This document shows, piece by piece, positions 4,798-10,338 of a stretch of 11,043 bases of DNA. This DNA comes from Minisyncoccota bacterium (lineage in GTDB: Bacteria; Patescibacteriota; Minisyncoccia; Minisyncoccales; CG1-02-41-26): NCBI GenBank assembly GCA_028715435.1, contig JAQURU010000025.1, positions 1 to 11,043 on the forward strand, read 5' to 3'. The notes beneath the pieces are model-generated. The model had not been told where the DNA came from and searched no databases. It saw only the letters and a list, made by a program, of their open reading frames with translations. Position numbers and translations under genes: made by a program. How positions within the stretch are numbered: position 1 is the stretch's first letter; each line of letters begins with the position of its first letter.

Positions 4798-6852
4798 ATG
4801 GAACTTGAAAAAATATACAATCCAAAAAAGAGCGAGGAAAAAATTTACGAAATGTGGGAAAAAGGCGGGTATTTTACTCCAAAAATCGGTAAAGCGAAGA
4901 ATTTTACCATTATAATGCCCCCTCCCAATGCCAACGGCGCTTTGCATTTAGGGCATGCTTTGTTTGTTTCTTTGCAAGACATAATGATAAGATACCACCG
5001 AATGAAAGGGGATAGCGCTTTATGGCTGCCCGGAGCTGACCATGCTGGTTTTGAAACTCAAGTGGTTTTTGACAAAAAATTAGAAAAAGAGGGAAGAAAA
5101 AAAAGTGAAATTCCCAAAAATCAACTGTTAAAAGAAATGATGGATTTTACCTTGGAAAACAAAAGGGAAATGGAAAGCCAATTACGAAAACTTGGAGCAT
5201 CTTGCGATTGGACCAGAAATAAATTTACCCTGGATAAAGATATCATTGAAACTATTTATGCCACTTTTGCCAAGCTAAAAAAAGACGGTTTAATTTACAA
5301 AGGCAATAGATTAGTAAACTGGTGCACAAAACATCAAACAACTCTTTCGGATGTTGAAATAAGATACGAAGAAAAAATTGACCCGCTATATTATATAAAT
5401 TACGGGCCGTTTAAGCTAGCCACTGTTAGGCCAGAAACAAAATTCGGGGACACAGCCATTGCTGTTAATCCTAAAGACAAGCGCTATAAAAAATACGTTG
5501 GCAAAGAGGTTGAAGTGGAAACAGTTTTGGGCAAAGCTAAAATAGAAGTAATTGCTGATGAATCAGTTGATATGGAGTTTGGCACAGGGGCTGTGAAAGT
5601 AACTCCAGCCCATGATTTTGCTGATTACGAAACATGGCAAAGGCATAAAAACGAAATTCCAGGGCCAAAAATCGTTATTGATAAATACGGCAAAATGAAT
5701 GAGTTAGCAGGGCCCTATCAAGGAATGAAAATAGGGGAGGCCAGAGAAAAAATCGTCCAAGATATGATTGCCAAAGGCCTGCTTGATGAAAAAGCAACAG
5801 AAAAAAATTATAAACATAATGTAGCTGTTTGCTATAAATGCGGCACAATTATTGAACCAACTTTAATGGACAATCAATGGTTTGTGAAAATGACGGATCC
5901 TCCAGCCAATGGGAAATTGTCTTTACGGGATTTAGCGGTTAATGCTGTTAAAAAAGGAGAAATAAAGTTTATTCCTAAAAGATTTGAAAAAATATTTTTG
6001 CAATGGATGGAAAAATTAAGGGATTGGAATATTTCCCGCCAAATTCCTTGGGGCATTCCAATACCAGAGCAGGGGAATGATGAACAGGTTTTTGATACTT
6101 GGTTTTCTTCTGGCCAATGGCCTTTTGCCACTTTACAAAATACGCAAAAAGGTGACTTTGAATATTTTTACCCAACAAGTGTAATGGAAACAGGGGCTGA
6201 TATTTTATTTTTCTGGGTGGCTCGCATGGTTATGCTTGGTATTTACACTACTGGTAAGGTGCCTTTTAAGAATGTTTATTTGCACGGCTTAGTAAGAGAT
6301 AAAGACAAGCAAAAAATGAGCAAAAGCAAAGGCAATGTTATCAACCCTCTGGGGGTTGTTGATGAATACGGGGCTGATGCTTTGCGTATGGCTTTAGTGT
6401 TTGCTAATTCACCAGGCCAGGATATTCCTTTTTCTGAAGATAAAATAATTGCCCAAAAAAGATTTGCCAATAAAATTTGGAATGCAGCTCGGTTCGTAAT
6501 GGCACAAACCGAAAATGAAAAACCGAAAATGAAAAATGAAAAACCGAAAACAAAGGCGGATGAGGAAATTTTAAAAGCGCTTAGGGAAGCAACCAAAGAA
6601 ATAACCAAAAACATTGAGGATTTTCAATTTCATGAGGCAGCTCAAAAAATTTATCATTTTTTCTGGCATACATTTTGTGATGTTTATATTGAAGAGTGTA
6701 AAAAAGAAAATAATCCAGAAGTTTTGCTTTATGTGCTGCGCGAGTCATTAAAACTGCTCCACCCGTTTATGCCCTTTATAACTGAACAAATATATCAAAT
6801 GCTGCCAAATAAAGACGCAAAAGTATTAATCATCGCCCCCTGGCCAGAATAA
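4798..6852 (+). CDS. valS: Valyl-tRNA synthetase, short form without C-terminal arm
   Basis: A 684-residue class Ia synthetase that charges tRNA-Val. Catalytic motifs are PPPNANGALHLGH (41-53, the HIGH box) and QKMSKSKGN (505-513). The CP1 editing domain is present (TVRPETKFGDTAIAVNP 209-225; GTGAVKVTPAHD 262-273), as is CYKCGTIIEP (345-354) and an anticodon-binding helical domain to FITEQIYQMLP. The protein stops there, about 150-200 residues shorter than E. coli ValS, so the C-terminal coiled-coil arm that contacts the tRNA elbow is absent. The segment after ISRQIPWGIPIP is also short. A Lys/Pro/Glu-rich insert (571-587) stands where an A-D-R-W-I-L-like motif is expected. The start at 4798 is chosen because it follows the upstream stop and begins the family's 'YNPKKSEEKIYEMWEKGGYF' core; a GGGGAG lies 13 nt upstream. 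Confidence 0.93.
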   Translation: MELEKIYNPKKSEEKIYEMWEKGGYFTPKIGKAKNFTIIMPPPNANGALHLGHALFVSLQDIMIRYHRMKGDSALWLPGADHAGFETQVVFDKKLEKEGRKKSEIPKNQLLKEMMDFTLENKREMESQLRKLGASCDWTRNKFTLDKDIIETIYATFAKLKKDGLIYKGNRLVNWCTKHQTTLSDVEIRYEEKIDPLYYINYGPFKLATVRPETKFGDTAIAVNPKDKRYKKYVGKEVEVETVLGKAKIEVIADESVDMEFGTGAVKVTPAHDFADYETWQRHKNEIPGPKIVIDKYGKMNELAGPYQGMKIGEAREKIVQDMIAKGLLDEKATEKNYKHNVAVCYKCGTIIEPTLMDNQWFVKMTDPPANGKLSLRDLAVNAVKKGEIKFIPKRFEKIFLQWMEKLRDWNISRQIPWGIPIPEQGNDEQVFDTWFSSGQWPFATLQNTQKGDFEYFYPTSVMETGADILFFWVARMVMLGIYTTGKVPFKNVYLHGLVRDKDKQKMSKSKGNVINPLGVVDEYGADALRMALVFANSPGQDIPFSEDKIIAQKRFANKIWNAARFVMAQTENEKPKMKNEKPKTKADEEILKALREATKEITKNIEDFQFHEAAQKIYHFFWHTFCDVYIEECKKENNPEVLLYVLRESLKLLHPFMPFITEQIYQMLPNKDAKVLIIAPWPE
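6506..6551 (+). repeat. Short imperfect tandem repeat inside valS
   Basis: AAACCGAAAA occurs at 6506-6515, 6520-6529 and 6541-6550. The 19-nt unit starting GAAAATGAAAA at 6511 recurs at 6531 with one extra A. The repeat is translated as a polar, lysine-rich linker (TENEKPKMKNEKPKTK) inserted in the helical anticodon-binding region. A slippage or mobile-repeat origin is inferred. Confidence 0.7.
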
Positions 6853-6880
6853 AAAAGTAACGCAGGTTAAGTTGCTCTTT

Positions 6881-6889
6881 TGATATGTT
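6881..6889 (+). promoter_or_regulatory. Possible extended -10 of the 73-residue gene
   Basis: TGATATGTT (6881-6889) is a TGn-TATGTT extended -10 without a recognisable -35. Initiation near 6896 would leave a 28-nt leader containing the AAGGAGGT ribosome binding site. Weak, given only because the gene is 71 nt from valS and has a different translation signal. Confidence 0.3.
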
Positions 6890-6923
6890 CATTTCATGTT
6901 CTTTTATGAAAAGGAGGTATACA

Positions 6924-7145
6924 GTGACAAACCAAGAGGTTCTGAAAGCGTTTTATGGTTTAAACAATGGAGCAATGGTGGTTTGTGAATCAACTCGCTT
7001 TGGCGGAGAAATCTGCGGAGAAATAACTGCAGTTTGCTGCCATGATAAAAGCGACGACTCCTTTTCCATAAAAATAGCTCAAAACGGAAACGTTCCAAGA
7101 AAAGTTTTTCTTGCAGACATTTTCTTTTTAAAAAGAATTAACTAA
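6924..7145 (+). CDS. 73-residue protein of unknown function, SD-led GTG start
   Basis: The GTG at 6924 is chosen over the in-frame ATG at 6885 because AAGGAGGT (6911-6918), a near-perfect Shine-Dalgarno, lies five bases ahead of it; the upstream 13 codons would run through that site. The protein begins with a short helix (TNQEVLKAFYGLNNG). It continues as beta-like strands with alternating hydrophobics: GAMVVCEST, GGEICGEITAVCC, SFSIKIAQ, KVFLADIFFLKRI. This looks like a small SH3- or Sm-like barrel, which is inference from pattern alone. It has four cysteines (positions 20, 29, 36 and 37), not arranged as a zinc knuckle. There is no signal peptide or membrane segment. A terminator starts inside its stop codon, so it is likely monocistronic. 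No family is recognised. Confidence 0.6.
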   Translation: MTNQEVLKAFYGLNNGAMVVCESTRFGGEICGEITAVCCHDKSDDSFSIKIAQNGNVPRKVFLADIFFLKRIN

Positions 7146-7178
7146 AGAAGCAGAGTATTAAATTACTTTTGCTTTTTT
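7144..7178 (+). terminator. Rho-independent terminator after the 73-residue gene
   Basis: AAAGAAGC (7144-7151) pairs with GCTTTTTT (7171-7178) including one G-U, and AGTA (7154-7157) with TACT (7164-7167), leaving the loop TTAAAT. The right arm supplies the U-tract. The stem begins within the stop codon. Confidence 0.6.
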
Positions 7179-7199
7179 AGTTTTAAAACTTAAATTTTC

Positions 7200-7208
7200 T
7201 GTTAAGAT
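7200..7208 (+). promoter_or_regulatory. Extended -10 promoter, apparently leaderless, of the SanA-like gene
   Basis: TGTTAAGAT (7200-7208) is a TGn-TAAGAT extended -10 ending six bases before the ATG at 7215, so initiation would fall on or beside the start codon. The -35 region is A/T-rich without a good match. Confidence 0.45.
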
Positions 7209-7214
7209 AAGGTA

Positions 7215-7853
7215 ATGAACAAAAAAACAGAAAAAATTTTAAAAACCTTATTATTATTTGGAATTTTTATGACAATTCTAACAATTATTTTAGTTATTCT
7301 GCTGAATTTACAAACAGAAAAACAAGGATTTAGCTATATTTACACAGACATAAATAAAGCGCCGAAAGCCCAAACAGTTTTAGTGCTAGGAGCTTCTGTA
7401 TATGCTAACAAAACAATGAGCGATATGCTAAAAGATAGGGCCCAAACAGCTATTGAAGTTTACCAAACCAATAAAGTACAAAATATCTTAGTTTCAGGAG
7501 ACGGCCAAGCTAAAAATTACAATGAAGTTGAAACAGTACGAAACTATCTATTAGAGCAGGGGATACCCCAAGAAAATATTTTACTTGACTATTATGGATT
7601 TGACACGTATGACAGCTTGTACAGAGCCAAAAATATTTTTCATATTGAAAATCTAATAATTTCAACTCAGAATTTCCACTTGCCCAGAGCCATTTTTATT
7701 GCCCGCTCTCTTGGCCTTGAAGCTTATGGCATAACTGCTGATAGAAGACACTACAAAAACTTAGAGCTAAATATCGGCCGAGAACTTTTAGCAACTGTTA
7801 AGGCTTACTTTGATGTTTTTTATAATGCCAAGCCAGCGGTTTTGGGCAATTGA
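7215..7853 (+). CDS. SanA/YdcF-like DUF218 membrane protein
   Basis: A 212-residue protein with one N-terminal membrane span (about residues 10-32) and an extracytoplasmic DUF218 domain. The likeness to E. coli SanA is visible along the whole domain: VLVLGASVYANKTMSDMLKDR, then ILVSGDGQAKNYNEVETVRNYL, then IPQENILLDYYGFDTYDSLYRA, then IISTQNFHLPRAIFIARSLGLEAYGI. The conserved Gly/Ser/Asp of the SGD loop, the acidic DYYGFDTYDS segment and the QNFHLPRA histidine probably form the active pocket. DUF218 proteins are linked to cell-envelope integrity (SanA with vancomycin sensitivity, ElyC with peptidoglycan), but the reaction is not settled. It lies between two terminators or hairpins and is probably monocistronic. 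It uses a real TGA stop, which argues against UGA recoding. Confidence 0.88.
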   Translation: MNKKTEKILKTLLLFGIFMTILTIILVILLNLQTEKQGFSYIYTDINKAPKAQTVLVLGASVYANKTMSDMLKDRAQTAIEVYQTNKVQNILVSGDGQAKNYNEVETVRNYLLEQGIPQENILLDYYGFDTYDSLYRAKNIFHIENLIISTQNFHLPRAIFIARSLGLEAYGITADRRHYKNLELNIGRELLATVKAYFDVFYNAKPAVLGN

Positions 7854-7877
7854 TTTTTTGCCAAAAAATGGTAAATT
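7850..7877 (+). promoter_or_regulatory. Promoter of the NDP kinase gene
   Basis: TTGATT (7850-7855) and an extended -10 TGG-TAAATT (7869-7877) are 16 bp apart. Initiation near 7884 gives a leader of about 50 nt that includes the GGGAGGG ribosome binding site. The -35 overlaps the stop of the SanA-like gene. Confidence 0.45.
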
Positions 7878-7934
7878 AAAGTAGACGAATTTTTATTTTT
7901 CTATTCTTAACAATGTAATTGGGAGGGCAAAATC

Positions 7935-8513
7935 GTGAACGATTTCACAATTGCTTTGATCAAACTTTTACCTTACTCGATGCCAAGACTAGTAAAAATC
8001 GAGGAGATAATTACGCACATTTTCAAAAATGATTTTAGAATAAGAGAAATGCGATGGGTGGTGCTCAAGAAAAGAGAAGCGGAAAATCTTTACGACAATG
8101 GGCCTGATTGGCTTCATACTGTTGGCAATAAAATCATTAAAAATTGCCAAGAAGCTGGGGTTAGGCCCGAAGAACTCTTAAAAACAAATAACCCCCTAGA
8201 ACTTGGGCAATTGGTAACAAAATGGAATGTTGAATATCTTACCAAAAGACCCCTTCCTGTGATGGAAATTATTGGAAGTAATGGTAATGTCGTTCAAGAA
8301 TTTCGCGATTTTTTGGGTCCAACCGACCCAAGCAAAGCACCGAAGCATACTTTAAGGGGGCACCATGCAATCAACGGAGAAACAGGGGCTAAGGCAACTC
8401 TAGAGCAAAGGGTTATATATAATACAGCGCATGCTTCTGACTCGCCAGAAGCTGCTGTCAGGGAGAAAAAAATTTTATGGGCCGCACAGATTTGGAGCCC
8501 ATATAACGAATAA
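7935..8513 (+). CDS. ndk: Nucleoside diphosphate kinase with a large insertion
   Basis: A 192-residue protein, about 50 longer than a normal NDK (about 135-150), that would transfer the gamma phosphate of ATP to NDPs. Identity rests on FTIALIK (Lys10, ATP-binding lysine), RDFLGPTDPSKAP (124-136), HTLRGHHA (138-145) and the active-site run NTAHASDSPEAAVRE (163-177) with His166 as the phosphorylated histidine. The usual substrate Arg and Thr (R124, T130, R141) and the Asn before the histidine (N163) are present. The first loop departs from the standard IKPDGV (IKLLPYS). Residues about 55-96 (NGPDWLHTVGNK... to KWNVEYL) are an insertion at the nucleotide-lid region, and 146-160 is a second small one. 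It has a GTG start at 7935 after GGGAGGG (7921-7927). A terminator follows; UMP kinase is the next gene. Confidence 0.85.
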   Translation: MNDFTIALIKLLPYSMPRLVKIEEIITHIFKNDFRIREMRWVVLKKREAENLYDNGPDWLHTVGNKIIKNCQEAGVRPEELLKTNNPLELGQLVTKWNVEYLTKRPLPVMEIIGSNGNVVQEFRDFLGPTDPSKAPKHTLRGHHAINGETGAKATLEQRVIYNTAHASDSPEAAVREKKILWAAQIWSPYNE

Positions 8514-8519
8514 AAAAAC

Positions 8520-8553
8520 ACCGCCTTGCAAAAGTAAGGCGGTAAACTTTTTT
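8520..8553 (+). terminator. Rho-independent terminator after ndk
   Basis: ACCGCCTT (8520-8527) pairs perfectly with AAGGCGGT (8536-8543) around an 8-nt loop. After AAAC, a run of six T follows at 8548-8553. It separates ndk from the UMP kinase operon. Confidence 0.88.
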
Positions 8554-8566
8554 ATAGTTAAAAAAT

Positions 8567-8575
8567 TGGTATAAT
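8567..8575 (+). promoter_or_regulatory. Extended -10 promoter of the pyrH-idi operon
   Basis: TGG-TATAAT (8567-8575) is a perfect -10 with the TGn extension. No good -35 is found at 17 bp, which such promoters can dispense with. Initiation near 8582 gives a 16-nt leader with no Shine-Dalgarno before the ATG at 8598. Confidence 0.6.
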
Positions 8576-8597
8576 AAAAAATAAACTTTAATTTATT

Positions 8598-9284
8598 ATG
8601 CAAGAAAAAACATTTGTGATATCTTTAGGGGGCTCGGTTATGGTGCCAGAGGAAATTGATGAACAATACCTAAAAAAATTTCAGCAGTTTATTCTCAAAA
8701 AAGTTTTTTTGGGGTATAAATTTATTATCATCACTGGCGGAGGAAAAATTTGCCGCAAATACCAACAAGCTCTTCGAAATGTTGCTAAGGCCTCTTTAAC
8801 TAACCAGGACTGGATTGGCATTGAAACCACTAAATTAAACGCTTTGCTATTAAAAATTATTTTAGCTAAAAAATCTAATCCCTTACTGCTTGATCAGCAA
8901 GGAAAAATTAAACACTTTGGCAAATATCCAATAATAGTAGGCTGTGGCTGGGCCCCGGGCAGTTCCTCGGATTTTGATGCTGCCCAAACCGCAGTTGATT
9001 TTAAAATAAAAACAATAATTAATTTAAGCAATCAAGATTTTGTCTACACAGCCGACCCTAAAAAAGATCAAACTGCCATGCCAATTGCAAAAATATCCTG
9101 GAAAGATTATTTAAAGCTAATACCAAAAAAATGGACTCCTGGCATGAACACGCCTTTTGATCCAATAGCGGCTAACTTAGCCATGAAAAATAATTTAAAA
9201 GTTGTAATGGCCAATGGGCAAGACCTATCTAACTTAGAAAAAATCATAACTAACAAGCCGTTCAAAGGCACCACAATTTATTAA
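8598..9284 (+). CDS. pyrH: UMP kinase, archaeal type (amino acid kinase family)
   Basis: A 228-residue amino-acid-kinase-fold enzyme that would phosphorylate UMP to UDP. It resembles archaeal UMP kinases such as that of Pyrococcus much more than E. coli PyrH. Shared features are the N-terminal GGSVMVPEEID (11-21), TGGGKICRKYQ (46-56), WIGIETTKLNALLL (72-85), VYTADPKKDQTAMPI (149-163) and the ending KGTTIY. FDPIAANLA (187-195) fits the nucleotide-binding end. Archaeal-type enzymes are shorter than bacterial PyrH (about 240) and lack its GTP-activation features. Isopentenyl phosphate kinase, of the same fold, was considered because the IPP isomerase is next, but its GGGSFGH histidine motif is absent. 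The isomerase gene starts two bases after this stop, so they are co-transcribed. ndk lies just upstream. Confidence 0.85.
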   Translation: MQEKTFVISLGGSVMVPEEIDEQYLKKFQQFILKKVFLGYKFIIITGGGKICRKYQQALRNVAKASLTNQDWIGIETTKLNALLLKIILAKKSNPLLLDQQGKIKHFGKYPIIVGCGWAPGSSSDFDAAQTAVDFKIKTIINLSNQDFVYTADPKKDQTAMPIAKISWKDYLKLIPKKWTPGMNTPFDPIAANLAMKNNLKVVMANGQDLSNLEKIITNKPFKGTTIY

Positions 9285-9286
9285 AA

Positions 9287-9832
9287 ATGTTTAAAAAGCA
9301 GGTAATCTTAGTTGATGAAAACGACAATCAAATAGGCGAAATGGAAAAGCTCAAAGCCCACCAACTTGGCGCTTTGCATCGGTCTTTTTCAATATTTATT
9401 TTCAACTTAAAAGGGGAGATGCTTTTGCAAAAAAGATCCAAAAGTAAATACCATTCGCCAGGCCTTTGGAGCAATGCCTGTTGCTCGCACCCAGAAAACA
9501 AAAAAAGTATCACAAAAGAAGCTCAAAAACGTTTAGAAAAAGAAATGGGCATCAAGCTTTACTTGCGGGAAATTTTAAGTATTGTTTACAAAGCAAAAGT
9601 GGGGGATTTGATTGAGCACGAGTTTGACCATATTTTTATTGGCACATTCAATGGATCAGCCAAACCTAATAAAAAAGAAGTTGAGGCCTGGAAATGGGTT
9701 GCTATTGATGAGTTAAGAAAAGATATTGCCGAGAAACCAGAAATTTACGCAGAATGGTTTAAAATAATCTTAGAGCAGGTTATTGCATATTATGGTAAAA
9801 ATAAACAGATAATTGGCCTGGCTGCTCAATAA
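9287..9832 (+). CDS. idi: Isopentenyl-diphosphate delta-isomerase, type I (Nudix)
   Basis: A 181-residue enzyme interconverting IPP and DMAPP, of the same length as E. coli Idi. Metal and catalytic residues are in place: His25 and His31 (LKAHQLGALHRSF), the catalytic cysteine 66 and His68 in WSNACCSHP (61-69), and Glu110 and Glu112 in LIEHEFDHIF. KRSKSKYHSPGLW precedes the cysteine, as in the family. The Nudix-like helix is AQKRLEKEMGI (79-89). It follows UMP kinase by two bases with no ribosome binding site, implying coupling. Its last 53 bases overlap the 3' end of the minus-strand methyltransferase gene. It would supply DMAPP for the prenyl synthase at 3046-4074. Neither the mevalonate nor the MEP pathway is visible in the window, so the IPP source is unknown. 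Confidence 0.93.
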   Translation: MFKKQVILVDENDNQIGEMEKLKAHQLGALHRSFSIFIFNLKGEMLLQKRSKSKYHSPGLWSNACCSHPENKKSITKEAQKRLEKEMGIKLYLREILSIVYKAKVGDLIEHEFDHIFIGTFNGSAKPNKKEVEAWKWVAIDELRKDIAEKPEIYAEWFKIILEQVIAYYGKNKQIIGLAAQ

Positions 9833-10292
9833 ATTTCTCTGGAGCATAGCCTGGAATAACAAATCCATACGAAATAACCAAAGCGCCTGGCTTTAACTCT
9901 TTTTGCAATTTTTGGATTATTTTTGGCATTAACTTTGGATGCAAGTAAAAATAAACAACATCGCAACCTGCCAAATTATAATTAAAAAAGTTATTAAATT
10001 TTATTGAAATATTTTTGTAAAAAAGTGACTTAATCTTAGAATAAAGATATAAAACAGGGGATATTTCCACTCCCACACACTGAACTTTATAATTTTTAGC
10101 TAAATAAAAAAGCAAGCTGCCCGTGCCAGAGCCTAAATCGCAAAAAACCATGCCTGGTTTTAATTTTGCTGTTTTAGCGATAATTTCGTATTGTTTTCTC
10201 TTAGTTGGCACCCAACAAATGCCAAAAATAGCTCCACCAAACCCCAGCAAAAACGCAGCCACGACAATAACTAAAATATTTTCTACCAACAT
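9780..10292 (-). CDS. Membrane-anchored class I methyltransferase, FAM173/ATPSCKMT-like
   Basis: A 170-residue protein with one N-terminal membrane span (about residues 5-26) and a Rossmann methyltransferase domain. Motif I is CDLGSGTGSLLFYLA (51-65), the ribose-binding acid is in VGVEISP (Glu76), and motif IV is DVVYFYLHPKLMPK (111-124), followed by LKPGALVISYGFVIPGY (133-149). VPTKRKQYEIIAKTAKLKPG (28-47) just after the membrane span is the pre-motif of the FAM173 group, whose eukaryotic members methylate lysine on ATP synthase c-subunit or the ADP/ATP carrier. The YLHP motif fits a lysine methyltransferase loop. A membrane-protein lysine as target is inference. The start at 10292 is supported by an extended -10 ending 7 nt upstream. 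It overlaps idi tail to tail and is divergent from the reductase gene. Confidence 0.75.
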   Translation of the reverse strand: MLVENILVIVVAAFLLGFGGAIFGICWVPTKRKQYEIIAKTAKLKPGMVFCDLGSGTGSLLFYLAKNYKVQCVGVEISPVLYLYSKIKSLFYKNISIKFNNFFNYNLAGCDVVYFYLHPKLMPKIIQKLQKELKPGALVISYGFVIPGYAPEKFIEQPGQLSVYFYHNMQ

Positions 10293-10299
10293 TGCTTAA

Positions 10300-10308
10300 A
10301 TTTTACCA
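10300..10308 (-). promoter_or_regulatory. Extended -10 promoter of the methyltransferase gene (left arm of a palindromic promoter)
   Basis: On the minus strand this reads TGG-TAAAAT, seven bases before the start codon at 10292, so the mRNA should be leaderless. Its -35 at 17 bp spacing is TTTACC (complement of 10323-10328), lying inside the opposite promoter's -10 element. Confidence 0.55.
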
Positions 10309-10321
10309 CTTAACCACAATA

Positions 10322-10330
10322 TGGTAAAAT
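10322..10330 (+). promoter_or_regulatory. Extended -10 promoter of the reductase gene (right arm of a palindromic promoter)
   Basis: TGG-TAAAAT (10322-10330) is followed eight bases later by the ATG at 10339, so transcription would begin at or just before the start codon. The -35 at 17 bp is TTTACC (10302-10307), which lies inside the -10 element of the divergent gene. Confidence 0.55.
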
Positions 10331-10338
10331 AATTTAAT

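Noticed and set aside
6885..6923. ATG at 6885 as start of the 73-residue gene
   Set aside because: It would translate through the AAGGAGGT ribosome binding site, which is ideally placed for the GTG at 6924.
7840..7866. Hairpin at the end of the SanA-like gene as a terminator
   Set aside because: The stem (TTTTGG-G-CAA with TTGCCAAAA) has a bulge and is not followed by a T-tract; the T-rich stretch at 7890-7900 is too far away.
8598..9284. Isopentenyl phosphate kinase, suggested by the adjacent IPP isomerase
   Set aside because: The GGGSFGH-type histidine motif is missing, whereas motifs along the whole length fit archaeal UMP kinases.
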